From Winogradskyella echinorum (GTDB taxonomy: Bacteria > Bacteroidota > Bacteroidia > Flavobacteriales > Flavobacteriaceae): a stretch of DNA of 64,000 bases. Below, one piece after another: positions 9,058 to 17,459 of this stretch (positions are counted from its first letter, which is position 1; every line of letters begins with the position of its first letter). The notes beneath the pieces were generated by a model. It saw nothing but the letters and a program-made list of their open reading frames with translations. It had not been told where the DNA came from and did no database searches. Where the stretch lies: positions 124,001 to 188,000 of the forward strand of contig NZ_JACOQD010000003.1 of assembly GCF_014297365.1 (NCBI RefSeq), read 5' to 3'. The position numbers and the translations under genes were made by a program.

Positions 9058-10230
9058 ATGAATCCATCAGCTAACGGCTGGATAAAAAAATTACTTAAAG
9101 AAGTTTCTGAAACCATGTATTCGCAAACAGAAACTTCTGTGTTTTATGATAAATTAAAACATACAGGATTCATTTATGGAAGTAACATTAAAGTGGTTCT
9201 TGAGATTGTAAAATCCTTTGATTTCACTGAGGAAGAACGTTGTAAAATCAATTTACTACTCACCTTTTTTTTTATTTATAAAAAGGAGCAACCAGACGAA
9301 GATTTTATAAAAAATTTAATAAGATATTATAAGTCTATAAGCGACCAAAAGCAATCTTTTTTTGAAGAATTATTTGGAGATAAAAAACCTGATAGTTTAC
9401 TAGAAAAAATGATACACAAACGCATTCATATTGATGATAATATTATTTCAAAAAGTTTTAATTATTTTTTAATTAATGCTTTATTATTTGTAGATGTTTT
9501 AGGTTATCAGCGCTTTTTAAAAGATGAAACTAATATTAGAAATTATGTAAATAATCTTGAATCTGCACTAGAAACTATTGTCTTTTCCGTTATCGAAGCT
9601 AAGTCTAAAAAGACGGAATACGATCATAATCTTATTAAGCTATTTGAAGGTTCAATCCGTCATAAAAAGTCAGAATCACCAAGCTACAAGGATGCTGTTA
9701 ACTTTATAAATACGCCTTTAGAGAAATTATATGTTATTGACTTGGTGTGTATGGCTTCTTGGACAGATATGGTGATTGATAAAGAAGAACGAGAATTTTT
9801 AAACCGATTAAAAACAGATTTATCTTTAAACAATGAAAATATTACTAGATCTGTAGACGATATCAATCGCTTTTATAACGAGCATAAAGGTGATGTTGCT
9901 TTTTTAAGTTCTAAAAACTTAGCGCAAAGTTTTTATGACAATAGTAGTAAGATTGTGTCTAAACTTATAAAACGAAATAGTAAACGTTTAATTAAAGAAT
10001 TGTCTGAAAGTAAAGAGGCTATGTTTCTTTTAGCACAATCTACACAACGAAACCTCAGTGACGAAGAGCAGAAGAAAATACAGTCACAACTCTTAGATAT
10101 TTTTAAATCTATTCCAAGTTTGGCTATTTTTATGTTACCAGGTGGTATGCTGCTATTACCATTGTTTGTAAAATTTATTCCAAAACTTTTACCTTCTGCT
10201 TTTGATGATAATAGAATTGAAGACGAGTAA
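9058..10230 (+). CDS. LETM1-related protein with TerB-like domain
   Basis: A 390-residue protein matching the flavobacterial LETM1-related group. The middle (about 215-300: LVCMASWTDMVIDKEEREFL) resembles a TerB/TIM44-like helical domain, and the C-terminus has the LETM1-like hydrophobic stretch IFMLPGGMLLLPLFVKFIPKLLPSAF (split here as about 360-385), likely membrane-associated. A promoter-like TATCTTTA lies at 9031-9038. Its stop codon directly abuts the stop codon of the convergent response regulator with no spacer. The biochemical role in bacteria is not established; related proteins have been tied to biofilm phenotypes. Confidence 0.72.
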   Translation: MNPSANGWIKKLLKEVSETMYSQTETSVFYDKLKHTGFIYGSNIKVVLEIVKSFDFTEEERCKINLLLTFFFIYKKEQPDEDFIKNLIRYYKSISDQKQSFFEELFGDKKPDSLLEKMIHKRIHIDDNIISKSFNYFLINALLFVDVLGYQRFLKDETNIRNYVNNLESALETIVFSVIEAKSKKTEYDHNLIKLFEGSIRHKKSESPSYKDAVNFINTPLEKLYVIDLVCMASWTDMVIDKEEREFLNRLKTDLSLNNENITRSVDDINRFYNEHKGDVAFLSSKNLAQSFYDNSSKIVSKLIKRNSKRLIKELSESKEAMFLLAQSTQRNLSDEEQKKIQSQLLDIFKSIPSLAIFMLPGGMLLLPLFVKFIPKLLPSAFDDNRIEDE

Positions 10231-10986
10231 TTATTCTAACCAATTCTTAAAATCCTTTACACGCTCTCTAGCCACAATAATGTCTTGTTCTTTAAAAGTA
10301 TTGAGTTTTATCTGCAAACGCGAATTGGTATAGCTCACCATATCTTTAATCGCATTAATATTTACATAGAATTTTCTACTTATTCTAAAAAACACATGTG
10401 GTTCAAGTTCATCCTCAAGCTGATCTAACGTCATGTCTAAAAGATAGTTTCTTCCCTCAACGGTATGCGCATAAGTACCTTTGTTTTCGCTATAAATGCA
10501 CTCTATATCTTCAATATTTATAAGTTTAAGATGTTGTCCAACTTTTACAGAAAAACGCTTTTTGTATTCGCGCTCAATAGGATTTACTAATAACTTTTTA
10601 ATATCGCTAAAATCCAAAGTAACAGATTGCTTTTGTGGTGCTCTTTCTTTAAACTTTTCTACGGCAGCTTTTAGATCATCTTCATCTATTGGCTTTAACA
10701 AATAATCAATACTATTTAATTTAAAAGCCTGTAAGGCGTACTCATCGTAAGCAGTTGTAAAAATTATGGCAGACTTTATATCTATAGCTTCAAAAATTTC
10801 AAAAGATAAACCATCACTTAATTGAATATCTAAAAAAATTAAATCCGGATGCTCGTTCGTTGTAAACCAATCTATAGATTCTTCTACTGAATGTAACATG
10901 GTTTCTGCTTCAACATCTAAAGCTTTTAGCATGCGTTGTAGGCGTCTTGCTGATGGTTTTTCGTCTTCTATGATTATTATATTCAT
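10231..10986 (-). CDS. LytTR-family response regulator
   Basis: A 251-residue regulator with an N-terminal receiver (phospho-acceptor D53 in IFLDIQLSDG; acidic pair E7-D8; lysine in the LLKPIDEDD motif near 100) and a C-terminal LytTR DNA-binding domain (about 140-250: FSVKVGQHLKLINIEDIECIYSENKG). It is the last gene of a minus-strand operon with a LytS-like histidine kinase and 2TM proteins, and is the evident cognate regulator. Such regulators usually act on a few promoters, often including their own operon. Confidence 0.92.
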   Translation of the reverse strand: MNIIIIEDEKPSARRLQRMLKALDVEAETMLHSVEESIDWFTTNEHPDLIFLDIQLSDGLSFEIFEAIDIKSAIIFTTAYDEYALQAFKLNSIDYLLKPIDEDDLKAAVEKFKERAPQKQSVTLDFSDIKKLLVNPIEREYKKRFSVKVGQHLKLINIEDIECIYSENKGTYAHTVEGRNYLLDMTLDQLEDELEPHVFFRISRKFYVNINAIKDMVSYTNSRLQIKLNTFKEQDIIVARERVKDFKNWLE

Positions 10987-11076
10987 GCTTAAATGGTATT
11001 TTAAAGTATGGCTAGATTAAAAAAATGATGTTAATATTATTATACATTTAATGATTATGGCAGATAATTATTAAAA

Positions 11077-11400
11077 TTATTCCCAACGTTGATGTTCTTG
11101 CTCTTGTTTTTTATCTAAATACTCCTCGATTTTTTTATCCTCCCAACTCTTATTAAATAACAGTTTTCCTTTAAAAACAACCCAAGCTTGTACGATAATA
11201 ACAATTGTCCACAACACAATAATAGAAATATTTAATCCTGTAATAACTTTAGCATATTCATCTTCTACAATAAATAAATTATAAATGAGAAGAGCTATGC
11301 CGATAAAATATAAAGCTAAGTGTAAGTAAAAAAGTTTAACACGCCTCACTTTTTTCTTAGCGTTTTCTAATATTTGTCTTTCATCTATTTCTGGTTTCAT
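11077..11400 (-). CDS. 2TM domain membrane protein (copy 3)
   Basis: A 107-residue protein with a single 2TM domain: a basic helix (AKKKVRRVKLFYLHLALYF), two transmembrane helices (about 20-45 and 55-78) and the family's C-terminal NKSWEDKKIEEYL motif ending in RWE. The ATG at 11400 was preferred to an upstream in-frame start at 11547, because the longer form would overlap the preceding gene by 92 bases and add a non-homologous extension. Third of three free-standing 2TM genes after the kinase. Confidence 0.8.
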   Translation of the reverse strand: MKPEIDERQILENAKKKVRRVKLFYLHLALYFIGIALLIYNLFIVEDEYAKVITGLNISIIVLWTIVIIVQAWVVFKGKLLFNKSWEDKKIEEYLDKKQEQEHQRWE

Positions 11401-11455
11401 TACCCTAAATTTTATTGATAATTTCTCTAAACTATGACTAACAACTGCTTGTTGC

Positions 11456-11794
11456 TTACTCCCAACGTTGACGTTCTTTTTCCATATACTCTTCAATCTT
11501 TTTGTTTTCCCAATTTTTACCAAAGAAAAAATTAGGACCAAAAACACCTAAGAAATGAAATGCCAAACCAATTCCCCAAAAGGTAGCTGTGGCATAAGGG
11601 CCAAAACCGCCAAAACCAGCATTAACACCAATAAGTATGATAAGGAATAAATTTACGATCACATAAACAGCCAAATGCCAGTAAAACCCAATAATTTCAT
11701 CTACTTTCTTTTTTGCTCTTAAATAGGCTTCTTCTTTTCTAAAATCGCGAGATTCCTTATGCTCGTCATAAGGTTCTAAACTATATTTTTCCAT
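11456..11794 (-). CDS. 2TM domain membrane protein (copy 2)
   Basis: A 112-residue member of the 2TM family: acidic N-terminus, ARAKKKVDEIIGFYWHLAVY helix, two membrane helices separated by a glycine-rich loop (GVNAGFGGFGPYAT), and the terminal NWENKKIEEYMEKE..RWE motif. It is a paralogue of its neighbours and of the kinase C-terminus. Eleven bases separate it from the preceding 2TM gene. Function unknown; perhaps membrane signalling with the adjacent kinase. Confidence 0.85.
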   Translation of the reverse strand: MEKYSLEPYDEHKESRDFRKEEAYLRAKKKVDEIIGFYWHLAVYVIVNLFLIILIGVNAGFGGFGPYATATFWGIGLAFHFLGVFGPNFFFGKNWENKKIEEYMEKERQRWE

Positions 11795-11805
11795 AATCTT
11801 AGTTG

Positions 11806-12129
11806 TTATTTATCGTTTTTTAATTCATCGTTCATCAGCTTTTCTATTTTACGCTCTTCCCAATCGTCACCCAAAATTAGAGGTAATCCATATACCGAAA
11901 AAGCATGAATGGCTAATGCTATTCCCCAAACTATCCAAGTTGCTAATGTGGAGAAGTCGTAAAAAGCTTCTTCAAATGTTTCACCATTATTAATATTATT
12001 CATCACTTTAACAGCAGTAATAACACTATTAATAACTAGGTAAACTGCCGCATGTGTATAGAAGCGTTTTAGTTTTTCAACTTTATTCTTAGCCTTTAAA
12101 TATTTTAAATTAGAATTTTGTGTTTCCAT
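11806..12129 (-). CDS. 2TM domain membrane protein (copy 1)
   Basis: A 107-residue 2TM family protein: KNKVEKLKRFYTHAAVYL helix leading into membrane helix 1, a second membrane helix (WIVWGIALAIHAFSVYGL) and the closing DDWEERKIEKLM motif. It starts 12 bases after the kinase stop codon on the minus strand, so it is co-transcribed with it. It differs from copies 2 and 3 in ending with KNDK rather than RWE. Confidence 0.85.
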   Translation of the reverse strand: METQNSNLKYLKAKNKVEKLKRFYTHAAVYLVINSVITAVKVMNNINNGETFEEAFYDFSTLATWIVWGIALAIHAFSVYGLPLILGDDWEERKIEKLMNDELKNDK

Positions 12130-12141
12130 GATTTCTATAAA

Positions 12142-13494
12142 TTAATTCCAACGTTTTTTTTCATCATCCCTTTTCATGTATTCTTCTATTTTGCGTTTTT
12201 CCCAACCAGCACCAAAAGCACCATCATCTACAAAAACTCTATATGCCTGTATTACTAAACTCAATCCCCAACCAAATGTTGGAAACCAAAACCATTGTAT
12301 AGTATTAGAAGAATATTGATACCAAATAAAAACTAAAAATGGAATAACAAATACATAAGAAATTAAACTATAGTAAAAAGCTTTTAACTCTTCTACGCGT
12401 TTGCGTGCTCTTACATAATCGTCATTGAGACTCTCTTGAGATTTTCGTGTTGTTCTCATAATTGATACTTGTTTTGTAAGCATTGGTATTGCTACCGCAA
12501 AGTCCTTTGCTCGTTGATTGATGATAACTTTTCTGTCTGAAAGTAAGCTATAACGTTGTTTTATATTTTCTAAACCAACTCCACTACTCTTCTTTACAAT
12601 TTGTTTTGGTTGAAGATTATTCATCACTACTAAATGACCTTTATCTTCATATATTTTTATATGTAATGGCTTACTAGATGTAACCATATTATGTTTTACT
12701 GCATTCTCTAATAACAATTGAAGCGATAAAGGCACAACTCTACTTTCTGGATTTGATGCCTTGTCAGGGATTTCAAAAATGATACTATCTTCAAATCGTG
12801 TTTTTAAAAGCGACATATAAGTCCTTGCAAATTTTAACTCTTCATCGACAGTGACTAATTCTTTATTTTTTTGTTCTAAAACGTACCGATACACCTTAGA
12901 TAAAGAGGTTGTAAACTTTTGCGCAGCATCAGGATTTTCCTCAATTAAACTTGTGAGTACATTTAGACTGTTAAACAAAAAATGTGGATCTAATTGATTT
13001 TTTAAAGCATCGAACTTAGCACTTGCTGCACCAGCTATCACTTTTTGTTCTTTAATCTTATTTTTTTGATAACGGTTGTAAAAATAAATGACATAGAAAA
13101 CAGTAACGATAGTTAAAGTGACCCATAATCCAAAAGAATATCCACTCCAGCTTTGGTGTGTTACAAAGTGATCAAAGGATTCTCCAAAAATGACAACCTC
13201 TACAAACACTCGCAAAATAAAAATGGTTATAAGTGTTACGACAGTACTGCCTAATACTCCGAATGCAATACGCTTTACAATTTCATAATTACCAAACTTT
13301 CGCTTCTCCAAAAAATTAAAAACTAAAGTATTAACATAACTCAACACAAACGTGTACAATTGGTAAATTGAAAAGTATATTAAAAATTCATTAACACTTT
13401 CAAAATTAAATCCAGATGAAAACAATGACCCTAAAACGAATACAATACATCCAATGAAAAATGTTATAATGATATTTTTAATTGACTTTGTCAT
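12142..13494 (-). CDS. LytS-type sensor histidine kinase fused to a 2TM domain
   Basis: A 450-residue kinase with four N-terminal transmembrane helices (about 8-30, 38-60, 75-100, 120-140), then a His_kinase domain with phospho-acceptor H171 in DPHFLFNSL, an ATPase domain with LLLENAVKHN (N-box) and SSGVGLENIKQRY (G-box), and a C-terminal 2TM domain (about 363-450) ending KRKIEEYMKRDDEKKRWN. The tail is homologous to the three small genes downstream. It should phosphorylate the LytTR regulator at the end of the operon. Signal unknown. Confidence 0.9.
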   Translation of the reverse strand: MTKSIKNIIITFFIGCIVFVLGSLFSSGFNFESVNEFLIYFSIYQLYTFVLSYVNTLVFNFLEKRKFGNYEIVKRIAFGVLGSTVVTLITIFILRVFVEVVIFGESFDHFVTHQSWSGYSFGLWVTLTIVTVFYVIYFYNRYQKNKIKEQKVIAGAASAKFDALKNQLDPHFLFNSLNVLTSLIEENPDAAQKFTTSLSKVYRYVLEQKNKELVTVDEELKFARTYMSLLKTRFEDSIIFEIPDKASNPESRVVPLSLQLLLENAVKHNMVTSSKPLHIKIYEDKGHLVVMNNLQPKQIVKKSSGVGLENIKQRYSLLSDRKVIINQRAKDFAVAIPMLTKQVSIMRTTRKSQESLNDDYVRARKRVEELKAFYYSLISYVFVIPFLVFIWYQYSSNTIQWFWFPTFGWGLSLVIQAYRVFVDDGAFGAGWEKRKIEEYMKRDDEKKRWN

Positions 13495-13512
13495 AATACT
13501 TTAACTTTGTTA

Positions 13513-14145
13513 TTATTTACAAGATTCTACAACCTGTTCTGCTCTTTCTTTTCCCCAATTAGGGTGAAATTCGCTCTCTGGTTTAAAGGTATTAAAAAGT
13601 TCTATTGATGCTTCTATTTGTTTGCAATAAGGAGCAGTGTCTTTACCAAAATACTTCGCACTATTCATTTCCCAATCTGCCTTACAAAATGTTGCTCGTG
13701 GATTCGTTGGAGACAACTCTAAAGCTTTGGTATATAATTCTGTGATTTTTCCGCCATATTTCATTCCATAGGTCATTCCATCATAAACCACCCAATTGGT
13801 ATAAACTTGAGCCTGCATTATTAATAATTCTGCATTATCTTCGCTTTTAGTCATTGCAATATCTAAATGCTCTTGGGCCTTATCTAACTGAGCTTTTAAA
13901 ATAGTTTCATCCTTTACTGTCCAGCTTTTTAAACTATTCATTTGTGCTATATAATAATTTGGTAACCATTCCTCTTTCTCTGCTTTGGCAATACGCTCAA
14001 ACATATTTTCTGCTTCGTCCCATTTATTGGCTTCCCAAAGTTCAAAAGCTTTAGACATGCCTTTTTCAAAATTGGTTTGTGCTTCTGCCTGAGCACTCAT
14101 AAGGCTTATAATTAATACTACAACTATTCTAATGACTACATTCAT
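13513..14145 (-). CDS. Exported TPR-like protein
   Basis: About 210 residues with a signal peptide (MNVVIRIVVVLIISL..AQAEAQ) and helical repeats of TPR type (FELWEANKWDEAENMFERIA; ALELSPTNPRATF). An ATG at 14145 is used; an in-frame GTG at 14169 would add eight residues before the signal peptide and is less likely. First gene of the two-component/2TM operon, 18 bases before the kinase. It may be a periplasmic sensor component or simply co-regulated; the sequence does not decide. Confidence 0.75.
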   Translation of the reverse strand: MNVVIRIVVVLIISLMSAQAEAQTNFEKGMSKAFELWEANKWDEAENMFERIAKAEKEEWLPNYYIAQMNSLKSWTVKDETILKAQLDKAQEHLDIAMTKSEDNAELLIMQAQVYTNWVVYDGMTYGMKYGGKITELYTKALELSPTNPRATFCKADWEMNSAKYFGKDTAPYCKQIEASIELFNTFKPESEFHPNWGKERAEQVVESCK

Positions 14146-14329
14146 GATTATATGTTTTTTATTTAACACAAATATCTAGGACAATTACAAGTTTTAAAAA
14201 CTACACTTACCGAATTGTAATTTTTTAATGACGAATTGTATTATTTTAAAATTCTTTTTAAAAATCAGTAACTTAGTAAGGTATTTCTATACATATAGTG
14301 CATAACCACAATATTAAAACCCAACCAAA

Positions 14330-16138
14330 ATGAAGCATAGATTTTTAATTATGGTGTTAACGCTAGTTTCTACTCTAGTTTTTTCGCAAACCGACAAGCG
14401 CCTAAAAGGCATCGACAAACAATTTAACTCTGTATTAGAAAGTACCAAAGCTGCAGGTTTTGCTGTCGCTATTGTAGAAGGTGATAAAATTATTTATGCC
14501 AAAGGTTTTGGCTACGCAGATTACGAAAATAAAGTACCAGCAAATGCTAATACACTTTTTGCTATTGGGTCCTCTAGTAAAGCATTTACCTCTGCACTTT
14601 TAGGGTTACTTCGCGAGGATGAAAAACTCTCGTTTGATGACAGTCCGAGAAAATACATACCAGAATTAGAGTTCTATAATAATGATATGAACAACCAAAT
14701 TATAATTAAAGATTTAATGCGCCACAGTACAGGTTTACCGAGACATGATGGCTCGTGGTATTTTTTTCAAAATCATAATAAGGATAGTTTAGTTGCAAGA
14801 ATAAAATATCAAGAACCATTTACTGGTGTGCGTCAACAATGGTATTATAATAATTTTGGCTTTCTGGTACAAGGTGTTATTACCGAAAAAATCACAGGTA
14901 AATCTTGGGAAGAAAATATTGAAGATGAATTCTTTAAACCTCTAGGAATGGATCGCTCTAAAACTACAATTGAAGGCATGAAAACGAGTTCTAATGCTGC
15001 TTTTGGCTACACATTAGATGCCGATAGAAATATTGAAAAAATGGACTATTACGACATTGCTGGCATGTCTCCTGCTGGCAGTATTAATAGTAGTGTTAAT
15101 GATATGAGCAAATGGCTAATGACATGGATTAATGACGGAAAGTATAAGGACCAACAAATAATACCAGAAGATTATCTAAAAGAGGCTATGAGTTCTCAAA
15201 TGGTAGTGGCAGCAGGTTTGCCAAGTAAAGAATTACCAGATGCTCAATTCGCAAATTATGGTTATGGATGGTTTTTGCATTCCTATAAAGGACATTATAT
15301 GGTAGAACACGGCGGAAACATTGATGGTTTTTCTGCAAGTGTAGCTTTTTACCCTTCCGACAAACTAGGTATTGTAGTACTTGCCAATCAAAACGGCTCT
15401 GCTGTACCAAGGTTAATAAGAAATATTGCCGCAGACCATATGCTAAAGGCAAATAGAACCGATTGGGCAAAAAAACACAAAGAAGATACAGAAAAAGCGC
15501 TTAAAGCAGCGGAAGAAGCTGGCGATGACACCGAGCTTTCTAATGTAAAAAACACAAAGCCTTCTCATATTAAACTAGATTATACAGGCGCTTATGAAAA
15601 CAAAGGCTACGGTAAATTTGATATTGTAATAAAAAATGATTCATTATTTACTGTACGTGAAGATGAAATGCTCTATTTAAACCATTTTCATTACGATACG
15701 TTTGAAATGTTAGATTATGCAGAAGGTAAAGCAGATACCACTCAAATTGGTAATTCTATAAAAATCACTTTTAGTGCTAATGATGCTGGTGATATAGATT
15801 ATGGTCGTATAGCCATTGAGCCAACATTAGATGCTATACCTTTTAAACGCACACCAAACACAATAGATGTAGATGCAAAGACTTTAGAACAATATGTTGG
15901 CAAATACGATTTACGAGGTACCGAAGTAAAGACCTACATAAAAGACGAAAATGTCCTCTACGTTTTTATACCAGGCCAACCAGAATACGAATTGGTACCT
16001 ACCGCAACACATAAGTTTAATTTAAAAGTAGCTGATGGCTATAAAGTTGAGTTTACCGAAAAAGATGGTAAAATAGACCAATTAAAATTTGTACAACCAA
16101 ACGGAATTTTTGTAGCAAAACGTAAAAGTGATGATTAA
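14330..16138 (+). CDS. Serine hydrolase, class C beta-lactamase fold
   Basis: A 602-residue exported hydrolase with a signal peptide (1-19, LVFSQ). Catalytic motifs of the beta-lactamase/penicillin-binding family are present: S81-x-x-K84 (GSSSKAFT), Y173-x-N175, and H327-G-G at the position of KTG. After residue ~400 it carries an extra domain resembling DUF3471 and a further C-terminal beta region. Family members include D-aminopeptidases, esterases and peptidoglycan hydrolases; specificity cannot be called. A hairpin follows directly and then the cassette array begins. Confidence 0.88.
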   Translation: MKHRFLIMVLTLVSTLVFSQTDKRLKGIDKQFNSVLESTKAAGFAVAIVEGDKIIYAKGFGYADYENKVPANANTLFAIGSSSKAFTSALLGLLREDEKLSFDDSPRKYIPELEFYNNDMNNQIIIKDLMRHSTGLPRHDGSWYFFQNHNKDSLVARIKYQEPFTGVRQQWYYNNFGFLVQGVITEKITGKSWEENIEDEFFKPLGMDRSKTTIEGMKTSSNAAFGYTLDADRNIEKMDYYDIAGMSPAGSINSSVNDMSKWLMTWINDGKYKDQQIIPEDYLKEAMSSQMVVAAGLPSKELPDAQFANYGYGWFLHSYKGHYMVEHGGNIDGFSASVAFYPSDKLGIVVLANQNGSAVPRLIRNIAADHMLKANRTDWAKKHKEDTEKALKAAEEAGDDTELSNVKNTKPSHIKLDYTGAYENKGYGKFDIVIKNDSLFTVREDEMLYLNHFHYDTFEMLDYAEGKADTTQIGNSIKITFSANDAGDIDYGRIAIEPTLDAIPFKRTPNTIDVDAKTLEQYVGKYDLRGTEVKTYIKDENVLYVFIPGQPEYELVPTATHKFNLKVADGYKVEFTEKDGKIDQLKFVQPNGIFVAKRKSDD

Positions 16139-16142
16139 TAAC

Positions 16143-16181
16143 ATTCTCTTTATCTAGACAATAATACTGGATAAAGAGAAT
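16143..16181 (+). terminator. Perfect 12 bp hairpin after the serine hydrolase
   Basis: ATTCTCTTTATC and GATAAAGAGAAT pair perfectly around a 15-base loop, starting five bases after the hydrolase stop. The T-tract is poor (AATTATCCTTAT), so it may be a weak terminator. It also lies just upstream of the first cassette boundary (G/TT at 16201), so it could be part of the array's proximal recombination site. Both readings are inference. Confidence 0.5.
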
Positions 16182-16243
16182 AATTATCCTTATATAACTA
16201 GTTACCTGCAAGCTGAAGAAACATCCTAACAAAAAAGAAAAAT

Positions 16244-16444
16244 ATGGCCGAATACAAAATGGAAGATATAAATATTGGAGATGGAGTTTATTTTAAGTTA
16301 GACTTTCAGACAAATTATGACTTGTATTGGACTGTCAAATCTAAATTTGATTCGACACTTGAAATAGAAGTAAACGAAATGGGTGCGAATGACAAAATAT
16401 TTCTAAATATTAAAGACGTTTACGCAATCGAAAAAAGAACTTAA
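16244..16444 (+). CDS. Small hypothetical protein, first gene of cassette 1
   Basis: A 66-residue soluble protein, predicted mainly beta (GDGVYFKLDF; YDLYWTVKSKFDSTLEIEVN), perhaps an SH3-like barrel. No recognised family. It begins 43 bases after the cassette boundary and ends six bases before the next gene, so it forms an operon with the DUF6236-like and ATPase genes. Small leading proteins of this kind can be regulators, antitoxins or structural partners; nothing in the sequence chooses among these. Confidence 0.6.
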   Translation: MAEYKMEDINIGDGVYFKLDFQTNYDLYWTVKSKFDSTLEIEVNEMGANDKIFLNIKDVYAIEKRT

Positions 16445-16450
16445 GCACAT

Positions 16451-17443
16451 ATGGATAAACTACTCTACTTCCCTTATATCAATTTACCTAAAACAGATTG
16501 GACTGTAAGAACTTTGCTTTATTACGATAATATCAGTTCTATTGTTCCTCAAGAGTATTTTTATTCACCAGAAAGGAATTATGAACCATTTATGCTTGAA
16601 TTGGTAAGAAGTGAGCTAGTAATTCCAATTAATCCAATTGAAGTTTTAGAAAAACCTTGGGAAATTTCTAAACCATTCATTAAGTTTTTAGAAAAAAATG
16701 AAAAACGATTATTAAAAAAAAGAGAAAACTTCATTTTAGGTCGTAGAGGCAAAATACATATCGGAAAATTCTTTTCTGCAAGAATACACGTAGACAAATT
16801 TGATGGAGAAATATTTTATCAGCTTGAACAGTTAGGACTTGCAGAAAGAGATAATGGACAATGGTATTCTGTAGAAAAGAACACTGCTAATCATTTAATG
16901 AACTATTTAGCTACTATAATAAGTACAAAATTAGAAATGCGTCCTACTACAGACAATTTTAAAAAAAGCTATTACAGTTATAAAGATATTATTGAAAATA
17001 AAAAAAGACAAACAATATTATCCAATTTAATTCCATTTCCTGAAGAAATTGATTTGAATAAAATTCGTAGATTTAAAGACAAACATAATGACCTTTTAAA
17101 AGCTTTTAAGAACAGGATTGAACAACTTGTTTTGGATGAAAACTTAATAAACGGAACGGATTTATTTAAACTTAAAATTGAGGAATTAACTATAAGAAAA
17201 GATGAACTTTCGGCAAAAATGAACGAAAGTCAAATCAACAATATAATTTTCGGTTCAGTTTGTGGAATAATTGGTGCCGTTCAAGGATTAAAAACAGCTG
17301 AAACAACAGGAGCACTAATTGGAGCCCTTCCTGGATTTGTAAGCGCAGTACATTCCGCTCTAAAAGTTGAAAAAGCGGAGAATTTATTTGACCAAAGTGG
17401 TATGAAATATTTAGCTTTAGTTGACAAGAGAATAAGGAGATAA
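16451..17443 (+). CDS. DUF6236-like protein with C-terminal glycine-rich hydrophobic segment
   Basis: A 330-residue protein whose N-terminus (LLYFPYINLPKTDWTVRTLLYYDNI) looks like the DUF6236 family. The middle is charged and helical. Near the C-terminus (about 257-300) lies a glycine-rich, weakly hydrophobic hairpin (GSVCGIIGAVQGL; GALIGALPGFVSAVHSAL) that could insert into membrane. It sits between the small protein and the GHKL ATPase with 6 and 16 base gaps. Function unknown. The family call is from memory of the opening motif and is moderate. Confidence 0.6.
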   Translation: MDKLLYFPYINLPKTDWTVRTLLYYDNISSIVPQEYFYSPERNYEPFMLELVRSELVIPINPIEVLEKPWEISKPFIKFLEKNEKRLLKKRENFILGRRGKIHIGKFFSARIHVDKFDGEIFYQLEQLGLAERDNGQWYSVEKNTANHLMNYLATIISTKLEMRPTTDNFKKSYYSYKDIIENKKRQTILSNLIPFPEEIDLNKIRRFKDKHNDLLKAFKNRIEQLVLDENLINGTDLFKLKIEELTIRKDELSAKMNESQINNIIFGSVCGIIGAVQGLKTAETTGALIGALPGFVSAVHSALKVEKAENLFDQSGMKYLALVDKRIRR

Positions 17444-17459
17444 TTTCTACCAACAACAA

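Noticed and set aside
11077-11547. 156-residue version of the third 2TM protein
   Set aside because: It would overlap the previous gene by 92 bases and add a non-homologous 49-residue extension; the ATG at 11400 gives a normal 2TM protein.
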